A DNA stretch of 64,000 nt from Clostridiales bacterium (GTDB lineage: Bacteria; Bacillota; Clostridia; Oscillospirales; Feifaniaceae): NCBI GenBank assembly GCA_012719075.1, contig JAAYBB010000045.1, positions 1 to 64,000 on the forward strand, given 5' to 3'. Positions 1 through 7,627 of this stretch are shown here, in pieces (the stretch's first letter is position 1; each line of letters begins with the position of its first letter). The translations under genes were made by a program, and so were the position numbers. The notes under the pieces were generated by a model, which was not told the origin of the DNA, did no database searches, and worked only from the letters and a program-made list of their open reading frames with translations.

Positions 1-25
1 CGCCAACCAATAAACTTCTCTCCAT
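1..25 (-). CDS. Start of a gene leaving the left edge; probable 2-oxoacid:ferredoxin oxidoreductase gamma subunit (partial)
   Basis: Only eight codons are visible, reading MERSLLVG on the minus strand. They sit behind a strong ribosome binding site, GGAGG, eight bases before the ATG. The gene lies immediately downstream of the beta-subunit gene in the same direction. Gamma subunits of this enzyme family usually begin with a short beta strand leading into a GFGGQG motif, which fits MERSLLVG. The usual order ferredoxin-alpha-beta-gamma would otherwise lack its last member. The identity is inferred from context and the first residues; the start itself is well supported. Confidence 0.5.
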
Positions 26-219
26 AATCCTTACCTCCATACCCGCTTCGCGCACATCACAGGTCCCACCCGGATTCCTCCGGGAGGCCGCACCGGCGGG
101 GGACATGGAGTCGCCTCCCCACCCTGTCATGCTCGCTGTCGGGGCCGCCTATTCTACGGCGGGCGGTTCGCCTGTTTGTTTGTGCCGAAGCCCTTCGGCA
201 CGGGGCGCCTCGACAGGAT
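26..219. other. GC-rich spacer with a small hairpin between the beta subunit and the next gene
   Basis: This 194-bp gap separates the beta-subunit stop from the next start. It contains a perfect hairpin at 182-201 (GTGCCGAA, loop GCCC, TTCGGCAC) with no T-run on the minus strand, so it is not a convincing terminator. It could be an mRNA processing or stability element within the operon. I see no ORF with a ribosome binding site in it. Confidence 0.4.
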
Positions 220-960
220 TTATCTGTCGCGGAAGTTCTTCACTTCGAACTCCTTGAGGGTGTGCTCTCTCATGAAAGCAACGCTCTCCAGGGGCGTCAT
301 GCCCCAGTTGGTCGGGCAGGAGCTCATCAGCTCGATGAAGGAGAAGCCCTTGCCGTCCAGCTGATTCTGGAAGCCCTTCTGCAGGGCCTTCTTGGCCTTC
401 AGCACGCCGGCGGGGGAGTCGCAGGAGACGCGCTCAATGAACACGGGTGCGCCCAGCTGATTGAGCACTTCGCACATGTGCATCGGATAGCCGTGCTCGG
501 CAACGTTGCGGCCGTAGGGCGAGGTGGTGGCCTTCTGCCCGATCAGCGTGGTGGGGGCCATCTGGCCGCCGGTCATGCCGTAGGTCGAGTTGTTGACGAA
601 CACGATCGTGATGTTCTCACCGCGGTTGGCGGCATACATGATCTCGGCGATGCCGATGGAGGCCAGGTCGCCGTCGCCCTGATAGGTGAACACCACGGTG
701 TCCTTGGGGGCGCCGTGCTTGAGGCCGGTGGCAACGGCCGGCGCGCGGCCGTGGGGGGCGTTCATCTTGTCAAAGTCGAAGTAGCGGCTGCAGATGCAGC
801 AGCAGCCGACGCCGATGACGCAGACCGCCCGATCGAGCAGGTCCATCTCTTCGAGCACTTCGGCAACGCTCTTGGAGATCACTCCGTGGAAACAGCCGGG
901 GCAGAAGCCGCCGGTAAAGGGGGCCTGCAGGCCTTTTGTTCTGCTATAAATTTTTTCCAT
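220..960 (-). CDS. 2-oxoacid:ferredoxin oxidoreductase, beta subunit (TPP-binding)
   Basis: This 246-residue protein is the thiamine pyrophosphate-binding beta subunit of a 2-oxoacid:ferredoxin oxidoreductase. Such enzymes oxidatively decarboxylate a 2-oxoacid with CoA and reduce ferredoxin in the anaerobic cytoplasm. An N-terminal CPGC motif, GDGDLASIG (near residue 94) and NNSTYGMTGGQ (near 123) mark the TPP/Mg site and iron-sulfur ligands. Length is normal for the separate beta subunits of the Kor/Vor class. It starts 14 bp after the alpha-subunit gene with AAGGAGG ahead of its ATG. Whether the substrate is 2-oxoglutarate or a branched-chain 2-oxoacid cannot be settled from sequence alone. 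Confidence 0.9.
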   Translation of the reverse strand: MEKIYSRTKGLQAPFTGGFCPGCFHGVISKSVAEVLEEMDLLDRAVCVIGVGCCCICSRYFDFDKMNAPHGRAPAVATGLKHGAPKDTVVFTYQGDGDLASIGIAEIMYAANRGENITIVFVNNSTYGMTGGQMAPTTLIGQKATTSPYGRNVAEHGYPMHMCEVLNQLGAPVFIERVSCDSPAGVLKAKKALQKGFQNQLDGKGFSFIELMSSCPTNWGMTPLESVAFMREHTLKEFEVKNFRDR

Positions 961-974
961 TGGAAGTACCCTCC

Positions 975-2111
975 TTACTTCAAGTTCCTGACCGCTGCGA
1001 CAATCTCCTCGCGGCTGATGATGACGCCGCAGGAGCGCAGGCAGGTCGAAATCGGAATGGCGCCCTGAACCGCGTGCTCAACATCCTCGAGCATCTGGCC
1101 GGGGATGGACATCTCAACGTCCAGAATGTGCTTGATCTTCTTGGGGTCGAGGCTCTTGAACGCCGCGGTGGGGAAGGGGTTGACCAGGATGGGGCGCAGC
1201 AGGCCGGCCTTGATGCCCTCCTTGCGCAGCACGGCGATGGCGGCCTTGGAGACGCGGGCGGCGGTGCCGTAGGCGGCGATCACGATCTCGGCGTCGTCCA
1301 TCATATACTCTTCATACGCAACGTCCTTCTCGGCCCAGCGCTTGAACATGGCGGCCATAGAGCGGTTGGAGACCTCGCCCCGAACGCCGTAGTCGGCGCC
1401 GATGTCGCCGTAGCTCTTCATGAACTCCACATCGGCCTTGACGCGGCCGGCGCCGGAAGAGATTTCGACGTGCTTGCCGTCCGCGTGCTTGCCCTTGCCG
1501 ATGGTGATATAGTAATTGCGCTTGTCGCGGGCCTTCTCGATGTCCTCGTCGCTGACGAATTCGGGCAGCGAGACCGGCTCCATCATGGAGGCGATACAGC
1601 CGTCGGCCAGGATGCAGACGGGGTTGTGGTCGCGCTCGGCATAGTCAAAGGCCGTGTAGGTCATGTCAACCGCTTCCTGCACGGTGTGCGGGGCGAAGAC
1701 CAGCATTTTGAAGCCGCCGTTGCCCATGGCCTTGGTGGCCTGCCAATAGTCCTGCTGGGAGGGCTGGATCGAGCCGATGCCGGGGCCTCCGCGCATGACC
1801 GAGCAGAGCACCATCGGCAGCGCCGAGCCGGCGATATAGGACATGCCCTCGGACTTGAGCGCAACGCCGGGGCTGGAGGAGGAGGTCATCGCACGGGCGC
1901 CGCTGGCGGCCGCACCCATGACCATGTTGACCGAGGCAACCTCGGACTCACCCTGGCGGAAGCTAAAGCCGTCCACCTCGGGCGCCCTGCGGGCAAAGTA
2001 CTCGGGAATTTCGTTCTGAGGGGTGATCGGGTAACCGGAGAAGAAACGGCAGCCGCCTCTGATGGCAGCCTCAGCAATCGCTTCGCTGCCCTTCATGAAT
2101 TTTCTTTCCAT
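975..2111 (-). CDS. 2-oxoacid:ferredoxin oxidoreductase, alpha subunit (VorB/KorA-type)
   Basis: This 378-residue protein is the pyrimidine-binding alpha subunit of the same complex. The N-terminus contains GCRFFSGYPITPQNEI, the hallmark of this family, followed by FRQGESEVASVNMVMGAAASGAR, the region that contacts TPP at the dimer interface. The ATG at 2111 follows AAGGAGG at good spacing; a second in-frame ATG five codons later is less well placed. It lies 14 bp after the ferredoxin gene and 14 bp before the beta gene, so one transcript is expected. The sequence most resembles proteins annotated as 3-methyl-2-oxobutanoate dehydrogenase subunit VorB, but substrate assignment within this family is unreliable. 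Confidence 0.9.
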   Translation of the reverse strand: MERKFMKGSEAIAEAAIRGGCRFFSGYPITPQNEIPEYFARRAPEVDGFSFRQGESEVASVNMVMGAAASGARAMTSSSSPGVALKSEGMSYIAGSALPMVLCSVMRGGPGIGSIQPSQQDYWQATKAMGNGGFKMLVFAPHTVQEAVDMTYTAFDYAERDHNPVCILADGCIASMMEPVSLPEFVSDEDIEKARDKRNYYITIGKGKHADGKHVEISSGAGRVKADVEFMKSYGDIGADYGVRGEVSNRSMAAMFKRWAEKDVAYEEYMMDDAEIVIAAYGTAARVSKAAIAVLRKEGIKAGLLRPILVNPFPTAAFKSLDPKKIKHILDVEMSIPGQMLEDVEHAVQGAIPISTCLRSCGVIISREEIVAAVRNLK

Positions 2112-2125
2112 GGGTGTTTTCCTCC

Positions 2126-2329
2126 TTACTTATAAATCTCGATTGCCCCGTCCGGGCAAATGACGGCGCACATCTTGCAAGCGATGCAGGCATCCTGGTT
2201 CACAACCACTGCAAAATGATATCCGCTGGGATTGCTGGTGCTCCCAAGCGCCAAAACATCTTTCGGGCAGTTGGACACGCAGAGCTCGCAGGCCTTGCAG
2301 GTCACGCTGTTAATCTCCACTTTTGGCAT
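2126..2329 (-). CDS. Two-[4Fe-4S] ferredoxin subunit of the 2-oxoacid oxidoreductase
   Basis: This 67-residue ferredoxin-like delta subunit carries two CxxCxxCxxxCP-type clusters: CKACELCVSNCPKD near the N-terminus and CIACKMCAVICPDGA near the C-terminus. It passes electrons from the TPP centre to free ferredoxin. I chose the ATG at 2329 because it follows AAGGAGAG, and the peptide then begins MPKVEIN, typical of the family. A longer reading to 2365 has no ribosome binding site. It is the second gene of the operon. Confidence 0.9.
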   Translation of the reverse strand: MPKVEINSVTCKACELCVSNCPKDVLALGSTSNPSGYHFAVVVNQDACIACKMCAVICPDGAIEIYK

Positions 2330-2390
2330 AGCAACTTCTCTCCTTTTTTCATTTATATCAAGCAATGAGCCAAGTGGCCGCAGGTGCGGC

Positions 2391-3137
2391 TCATCTTGAC
2401 AGACCGCGTGGTCCCTCCGGAATCATCTTGCCCGGGTTGCGCAGCAGCCAGGGGTAGACGATGAAGATGTCGACCGGGATCAGGGGCTCCTCGATGCTGT
2501 CCTTGACGGCGTCATACAGCTCGCTGAGCACGCAGACATAGTCGATCGAAACCGAGTCGGCAATGATCTCCTTGAGCTTGTTGTTGCCTTCGATGACGTC
2601 CTGGGCAGTGGTCTCGAGGCCAAGGTTGGGGTTGCTGATGATGTTGACGTGGCGGATTCTCGACACCTTGGAGATCCTGTACAGGGTCTCGTTGATGCCG
2701 ATGGCATCCTTCGACCAGGGCCGATAGGTGTTGATGACAAAGAAGACCATGGTGTTCTCGTCGTTGAGCACGTGCGAGAACTGGCCGATCATGCGCGCAC
2801 CGGTGGCGTTGCCGCCGATGTCGAGCAGCACGTAGGTGTCGGGGTCGCGCAGTGTCTCGATGACGCCGGGCACCAGCGTCGGCGCATCCAGGTACTGCTT
2901 TTGGCTGTGCACAATAATGCCCTCCTGCTCCAGGAGTTCCGAAACGTCTCTGGAGCGGAAGAGGGGCTTGGTCTGGTCCATATCAAACAGGTGGACCGGG
3001 TTGTCGGCCACCTCGCCCATCTGCAGGGCAAAGTTGATGGCCAGTTCCGATTTGCCCGAGCCGGCCTCGCCGATGAAGACAAAGTTCTTCTTGCGTTTGA
3101 GCAGATCTCTGATGATCTCCTTGTGATCGTTTTGCAT
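2391..3137 (-). CDS. P-loop ATPase at the head of the 2-oxoacid:ferredoxin oxidoreductase operon
   Basis: This 248-residue soluble protein has a Walker A motif GEAGSGKSE around residues 24-32 and a DMDQTKP segment shortly after, followed by LLDIGG, which resembles a Walker B strand. The overall pattern is that of SIMIBI/ParA-like or zeta-like NTPases. I do not recognise a characterised member. Its position 61 bp upstream of the ferredoxin gene, in the same direction, suggests a role in maturation or regulation of the oxidoreductase. The ATG at 3137 follows GGGGAGAG; an upstream TTG at 3176 would extend it by 13 residues but lacks a binding site. The function is inferred from context only. Confidence 0.7.
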   Translation of the reverse strand: MQNDHKEIIRDLLKRKKNFVFIGEAGSGKSELAINFALQMGEVADNPVHLFDMDQTKPLFRSRDVSELLEQEGIIVHSQKQYLDAPTLVPGVIETLRDPDTYVLLDIGGNATGARMIGQFSHVLNDENTMVFFVINTYRPWSKDAIGINETLYRISKVSRIRHVNIISNPNLGLETTAQDVIEGNNKLKEIIADSVSIDYVCVLSELYDAVKDSIEEPLIPVDIFIVYPWLLRNPGKMIPEGPRGLSR

Positions 3138-3239
3138 ATGCTCTCCCCGTTCTCGAATGCGTGCCGGCTTGGCCAAAACGCGGGCCCCAGCGCGGCCGCA
3201 CCCGTTGTTTCAATATTGAGATTCAATTGAGCCGGATTA

Positions 3240-3430
3240 AAAATTCCAATTTATAGAAGCTGCTGTACGCAGTTCCGCCCCGAAGGCTTGCACAGGGCAA
3301 TGCGCACAGTACTACGCACGGGGATTTTCAAGCTCCGTGCGTCCTCATTGTTATCTGGCTGTGAGCAGCCGGCGGAAACGGCTGTTTTTAAGGTAAACCC
3401 CACGATTGACAGGCTGTTTTATCATGCCTA
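3240..3430 (-). ncRNA. Rod-like structured RNA, candidate 6S RNA
   Basis: A strong promoter directs transcription leftward into about 190 bases without a reading frame. The predicted transcript folds into one long interrupted hairpin. From outside in, TTCCGCC pairs GGCGGAA, GGCT pairs AGCC, CACAG pairs CTGTG, CAATG pairs CATTG, and ACGCACGG pairs CCGTGCGT, the last with a roughly 14-base loop. A single rod of this length with internal loops is the layout of 6S RNA, which binds sigma-A RNA polymerase. I cannot run the covariance model, and no clear terminator separates it from the downstream operon. It could instead be a leader of the oxidoreductase operon. I found no T-box or common riboswitch signature. 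Confidence 0.45.
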
Positions 3431-3436
3431 GTGTAA

Positions 3437-3466
3437 ATTATACTATAGGATTGTAAAGGATGTCAA
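3437..3466 (-). promoter_or_regulatory. Strong sigma-A promoter
   Basis: On the minus strand there is a perfect TTGACA, an 18-base spacer and a perfect TATAAT. This is the best consensus promoter in the window. It drives the structured RNA and possibly the oxidoreductase operon. Confidence 0.8.
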
Positions 3467-3585
3467 TCTACGCGCAGCGCGAATTCGCGAAAAATTAACC
3501 AAAAAAACAGGCCGTTTTTTTCCGCGGCTTCCCATTGGGCACCGATCGGACAAGAAATGGACGCAGGGCCGCGCTTGCCGGCCAC
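3467..3585 (-). other. 3' region of the nucleoside hydrolase operon
   Basis: Downstream of the second nucleoside hydrolase the minus strand reads GCCG, an A-rich loop, CGGC and then a run of seven T, a weak terminator around 3500-3530. A perfect 12-bp palindrome, CGCGAATTCGCG, lies at 3478-3489 just before the next promoter. Nothing coding is visible. Confidence 0.4.
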
Positions 3586-4521
3586 TCAATCCCGCAGCAG
3601 CTCGTGCAGCAGCGCGAGGTACCCCTGGGTGTCGCTCTCAACCGGGATGGCGCAGTTTGTGGGCTTGCGGGTAAAGCCGTAGTGATCCACGACCGTCCGG
3701 CCGCGGGTGCGGGCGCCTCGCAGCTCGATCTCCACGTTGAAGTCGCGCAGCGCGAACAGCTCGGGCCGGATGACAAAGGCCGCCGTCACGGCGTCGTAGA
3801 CCGGCGTGCCCTGCAGGCCCAGGCGCCCGGTCGAGACGCCGTAGGCGTGGCGCAGCAGCTCGGCCACGGCCGCCGCCCTGTGGCTCCCGATGCGGGCCAG
3901 GCCCTCGATGTCGGGCAGGCCCAGCATGGTCCGGTGGCAGATGTCGAGCGGGAACATGGTCAACTTGACGCCGCTGTCAAAGACCACCCGCGCGGCCTCG
4001 GGGTCGACGTAGATGTTGAACTCGGCCTGCAGCGTGGCGTTGCCGCCCACGACGGCGCCCCCCATGATGACCACCTCGCGCAGCAGCGCGGGCAGGTCGG
4101 GGTGGGCCAGAAAGGCCCGGCCGAGGTTGGTCAGCGGCCCGATGGCCACCAGCGTGATCTCGCCGGGGTGCTGCCGGGCCAGGCGGTAGAACAGCTCGCC
4201 GACCTCGCCGGGCTCGGCCCTCTTTGTCGGCGCCGGCAGCTCCAGCGGCCCCAGGCCCCGCCGGCCGTGGATGTCCTCGGCCGTCTCCAGCCGCTGCAGC
4301 AGCGGCTGCTCGGCCCCGGCGTAGACCGGGATGTCGGTCCGGCCGGCCAGCTCGGTCAGGCACAGGGCGTTGTGCAGCGTGCTCGCAAGCCCCACATTGC
4401 CCCCCACCGCCGCAATGGCCAGCAGGTCGATGTCGGGGCTGCCCATCAGCATCAGCATGGCGATGGCGTCGTCCACGCCCGGATCGGTGTCCAGAATGAC
4501 CTTCTTGCGCTTGTCGCTCAC
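3586..4521 (-). CDS. Nucleoside hydrolase (second of two)
   Basis: This 311-residue protein belongs to the inosine/uridine-preferring nucleoside hydrolase family, which cleaves nucleosides to free base and ribose in the cytoplasm. The N-terminal ILDTDPGVDDAIA motif supplies the calcium-binding aspartates, and later segments IGPLTNLGR, IMGGA and EFNIYVDPEAA are typical. Translation probably starts at GTG 4521, which overlaps the stop of the preceding hydrolase gene (GTGA) and follows GGAGG. It closes a five-gene operon with an ABC importer, so imported nucleosides are the likely substrates. It shares clear similarity with its neighbour and probably arose by duplication. Base specificity is unknown. 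Confidence 0.9.
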   Translation of the reverse strand: MSDKRKKVILDTDPGVDDAIAMLMLMGSPDIDLLAIAAVGGNVGLASTLHNALCLTELAGRTDIPVYAGAEQPLLQRLETAEDIHGRRGLGPLELPAPTKRAEPGEVGELFYRLARQHPGEITLVAIGPLTNLGRAFLAHPDLPALLREVVIMGGAVVGGNATLQAEFNIYVDPEAARVVFDSGVKLTMFPLDICHRTMLGLPDIEGLARIGSHRAAAVAELLRHAYGVSTGRLGLQGTPVYDAVTAAFVIRPELFALRDFNVEIELRGARTRGRTVVDHYGFTRKPTNCAIPVESDTQGYLALLHELLRD

Positions 4522-5468
4522 AGCGCGGGCACCTCCTTCGGATAGGTCTCAAAGGCGTCGCAGAGCAGGTCGATGAAGCCCTGCCGGTCCACCCCCATCA
4601 CGGCCCTGTGCCTGCGGGGCAGCCCCGAGAAGCCGCGCAGGTCGGTGATGATGGTGCCGTCGCAGAACTCCGAGTGGGTCTCCACCTCGATGTGGGTGTC
4701 CACCCACGTAAACAGTGCGGGCGCCAGCTCGTAGGCCACGGCGCAGGGGTCGTGCAGCGGCACCCCCACGACGCCGGCCTGGTGGTAGAGCTTGAAGAAG
4801 TCCAGCAGGTCGGCCGCCAGCTGCGCCGCGACGGTCGGGATGGCGCGAAAGCGCGCGATGTCCCGCTCCTCGATGTAGGCCTGGTGGGTGACGTCGAGCC
4901 CGCACATGACCACCTGCAGGCCGCTGCCGAAGACGGCGTTGGCGGCCTCGGGGTCGACCATGATGTTGAACTCGGCCGCGGCCGACCAGTTGCCGCCCAG
5001 CACGGCGCCGCCCATGATGGTGATGTGGTCGATCTTCTCGGTCAGGTCCGGCCGCGCCAGCAGCAGCCGGCCGAGGTTGGTCAGCGGGCCCAGCGCGATC
5101 AGCGTCACCTTCTCGCGCGCCCGCTCCAGCAGCTCGACCTGCAGGTCGAAGGCCCGCCTGGGCGAGGGCTCGATGAGCTTCTCGGGGAAGACCGGGCCGT
5201 CCAGCCCGGTCTCGCCGTGCACGTTCGGCGCGGTCATCAGCGGGCGCAGCAGCGGCCCTGCGGCCCCCTGCGCCACCGGCGCGCATTTGCCCAGCGCAGT
5301 CAGCACCCGGCGCGCGTTGACAAAGGTCTTGTCCAGCGTCTGATTGCCGGCCACCGTCGTGACGGCCAGCACCTCGAGCACCTCCGGACGGGCCAGGGCC
5401 AGGATCAGCGCAATGGCGTCGTCGTGCCCGGGGTCGCAGTCGATGATGACGGGTCTTGCCACAGGCAT
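4518..5468 (-). CDS. Nucleoside hydrolase (first of two)
   Basis: This 316-residue paralogue of the next gene carries IIDCDPGHDDAIA at its N-terminus and the family segments ALGPLTNLGR, IMGGAVLGGNW and EFNIMVDPEAAN. The DPGHDD form is common in the IU and ribonucleoside subgroups. I took the ATG at 5468, which places DPGHDD near residue 11 as usual; an in-frame GTG three codons upstream is also possible because the GGAGG lies very close to the ATG. The 3' end overlaps the next gene by four bases, indicating translational coupling. Two hydrolases of somewhat different sequence probably widen the range of nucleosides used. Confidence 0.88.
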   Translation of the reverse strand: MPVARPVIIDCDPGHDDAIALILALARPEVLEVLAVTTVAGNQTLDKTFVNARRVLTALGKCAPVAQGAAGPLLRPLMTAPNVHGETGLDGPVFPEKLIEPSPRRAFDLQVELLERAREKVTLIALGPLTNLGRLLLARPDLTEKIDHITIMGGAVLGGNWSAAAEFNIMVDPEAANAVFGSGLQVVMCGLDVTHQAYIEERDIARFRAIPTVAAQLAADLLDFFKLYHQAGVVGVPLHDPCAVAYELAPALFTWVDTHIEVETHSEFCDGTIITDLRGFSGLPRRHRAVMGVDRQGFIDLLCDAFETYPKEVPAL

Positions 5469-5497
5469 TCCCTCCACTTCGTCGTGTTGAAAACGGT

Positions 5498-6436
5498 TCA
5501 GCCGCCCGAGGACTGCTTCTTCTTGCGGGTCTGCTGATAGGCGTAGGCGCTCAGCGCCAGGATGGTGCAGGCGTAGGGCATGGCCTCGATCAGCTCAAAC
5601 GGGATCGAGAGCGATTGCATCGAGTTGGACAGCGCCATCGTGAAGCCGAAAAAGATCGACGAGAGCATGCTGCCCACCGGCGTGCTGCGGCCCATGGCCT
5701 GCGCCGCCAGCGCGATGAAGCCGCGCCCGGCCGTCATGTCCCTGGCGAACCAGGAGACGTAGCCCATCGACATAAAGGCGCCGCCCATGGCCGCCAGCAC
5801 GCCCGAGAGCACATAGGCCAGGTACTTGACCCCCACCACGTTGATGCCCACCGAGTCGGCGGCGCCGGGGTTGAGCCCCACGCCGCGGATGCGCAGGCCC
5901 AGCGGCGTGCGGTAGAGGAAGAAGGCCAGCGCCGCCACCAGCGCAAAGGCCATGTACGTGACCACGTTCTGCCCCGAAAACACCGTGCCGACGACCGGGA
6001 TGTCCCGGATGACCGGGATGGAGACCGTGGGCAGCACATAGCTCTTCTGCGAGGCCGAGGTGCCGGGGCTGCCGGTCCAGACGTACATCAGAAAGACCGT
6101 GGCGTTGGAGCCGATGACGTTGATGGCCACGCCGGCCAGCGTGGCGTCGGTCTTGAGGTGCAGCACCAGGTAGGCCAGCAGCGCGCCCAGCAGCGCACCG
6201 ACCGCCAGCGCGGCCAGCAGCCCCGCCCAGGCGCCCCAGGAGGCGTTTTGGGTCATCGAGGAGACATAGACGCCTGTGAGTGCGGCAAAGAGCATGATGC
6301 CCTCCAGCCCCATGTTGAGGCAGCCGGCCTGGGACGCGATGGTGGCGCCCAGCGCCGCCAGCAGGATCGGGGTGGCCACGCGCAGGATCTGCGCCGCAAA
6401 GGCCACGTTGCCAACCGCTTCAAAAAAGGCCGACAT
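5498..6436 (-). CDS. Nucleoside ABC transporter permease (YufQ/NupQ-like)
   Basis: This 312-residue polytopic inner-membrane protein belongs to the BPD_transp_2 permease family used with BMP-type nucleoside receptors. Hydrophobic helices run through the sequence. Typical segments are GCLNMGLEGIMLFAALTGV, VAINVIGSNA and GVGLNPGAADSVGINV. Its ATG lies directly after the TAG of the upstream permease gene with AGGAGG ahead, so the two permeases are co-translated as the two halves of a heterodimeric channel. It is followed by two nucleoside hydrolases. Confidence 0.9.
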   Translation of the reverse strand: MSAFFEAVGNVAFAAQILRVATPILLAALGATIASQAGCLNMGLEGIMLFAALTGVYVSSMTQNASWGAWAGLLAALAVGALLGALLAYLVLHLKTDATLAGVAINVIGSNATVFLMYVWTGSPGTSASQKSYVLPTVSIPVIRDIPVVGTVFSGQNVVTYMAFALVAALAFFLYRTPLGLRIRGVGLNPGAADSVGINVVGVKYLAYVLSGVLAAMGGAFMSMGYVSWFARDMTAGRGFIALAAQAMGRSTPVGSMLSSIFFGFTMALSNSMQSLSIPFELIEAMPYACTILALSAYAYQQTRKKKQSSGG

Positions 6437-7627
6437 CTAGGCCACCTCCTCTGCGACAATCGATTCCCGCGTGGCCTCTCTGACCACCATGCGGTGCCGC
6501 GTTTTGGCCAGGAAGCTCTCGGCCACCAGCAGCACGATCATGATGGCCTGGATGACCTTGACGATCTCCATCTGCACGCCGGTGCGGCGCATCATGATGT
6601 CGGCCCCGATGCGCAGGTAGGCCAGAAACAGCGCGGCCAGCGGCACGTGCCGCGGGTTGTTGCGGGCAAAGATGGCCACGATGACGCCGTCCCAGCCGTA
6701 GCCGGTCAGCGCGGCCCACTGAAAGCGCGTGAACATCGAGAGCATCTCGACGGCGCCCCCCATGCCGGCCACGACGCCCGAGAGCACCTGCGAGCCGATC
6801 ACGGCAAAGGCCACGTTGAGCCCGGTGTAGCGCGTGAAGTTCATGTTGGCGCCGGCCGCCCGCACCGAAAAGCCCCAGCGCGTCTTGTACATGAACAGGT
6901 AGGCCAGCAGGCAGACCGCCGCCGCCAGCACCACGCCGCCGGTGGTCAGCCGGTATTTGGCCACCACCTTGTCCAGCACGGCGGTCTTCTCAAACAGGTA
7001 GGAGACGATGGCGCCGGCGTCCTTGTCGCGGAAGTGGTTCTTGATCACGTACATCGAGACCGAGAAGCAGACGTAGTTGAGCATCAGCGAAATGACCAGC
7101 TCCGAGGCGTTCCAGCGGTACTTGAGCAGACCCGGGATGGCGCCGATCACGCCGCCGGCCAGCCCGGCCAGCAGGATGCAGAAAAAGGGGTGCAGCCCGT
7201 CTGGCAACTTGGTGGTGATGGCGGCCACGGCGGCCACCATGCCGCCGAAGAAGAAGATGCCCTCGGCCGTCAGGTTGAACTGCTGCGCCGAAAAGCAGAG
7301 GCTGATGGCGACGCCGGTGAAGACCAGCGGCAGCATGAGCTCCAGCACGTTGAAAAAGTAGCGCGGCGTCGTGGCGGGCCCGATGAACATGTAGCGCAGC
7401 GACTCCAGCGGGGTGTCGCTGACCGCAAAGATCACCAGCGCCGTGATCGCGATGCCGATCAGGATGGCCACCAGCATGCGGATCAGCTCAAAGCGGCTGT
7501 TGATGTCGCGCGGCGCGCCCAGTCCCCCGCCCTTGCCGGCCGGGCCCCTGTGCGGGTCCCTCTGCTGCTGTGCAGAGGGGTTCAGGGCCTCGTTGCCCGC
7601 GCTTTGCCCCGACAGGTCATGATGCAT
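6437..7627 (-). CDS. Nucleoside ABC transporter permease (YufP/NupP-like)
   Basis: This 396-residue permease is the partner of the next gene. Around 45 polar residues precede the first membrane helix (RMLVAILIGIAITALVIF), longer than in many homologues. The chosen ATG has GGAGGGGG in front, so the extension may be real. The family core includes SAQQFNLTAEGIFFFGGM, NASELVISLMLNYV and GYGWDGVIVAIFARNNP. The gene starts 11 bases inside the end of the ATPase gene, supporting coupling. Confidence 0.9.
   Translation of the reverse strand: MHHDLSGQSAGNEALNPSAQQQRDPHRGPAGKGGGLGAPRDINSRFELIRMLVAILIGIAITALVIFAVSDTPLESLRYMFIGPATTPRYFFNVLELMLPLVFTGVAISLCFSAQQFNLTAEGIFFFGGMVAAVAAITTKLPDGLHPFFCILLAGLAGGVIGAIPGLLKYRWNASELVISLMLNYVCFSVSMYVIKNHFRDKDAGAIVSYLFEKTAVLDKVVAKYRLTTGGVVLAAAVCLLAYLFMYKTRWGFSVRAAGANMNFTRYTGLNVAFAVIGSQVLSGVVAGMGGAVEMLSMFTRFQWAALTGYGWDGVIVAIFARNNPRHVPLAALFLAYLRIGADIMMRRTGVQMEIVKVIQAIMIVLLVAESFLAKTRHRMVVREATRESIVAEEVA

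Noticed and set aside
60-180. Small structured RNA in the first spacer
   Set aside because: Some inverted repeats exist (CCGGATTCCTCCGG-like) but there is no promoter, no terminator and no match to a known RNA signature.
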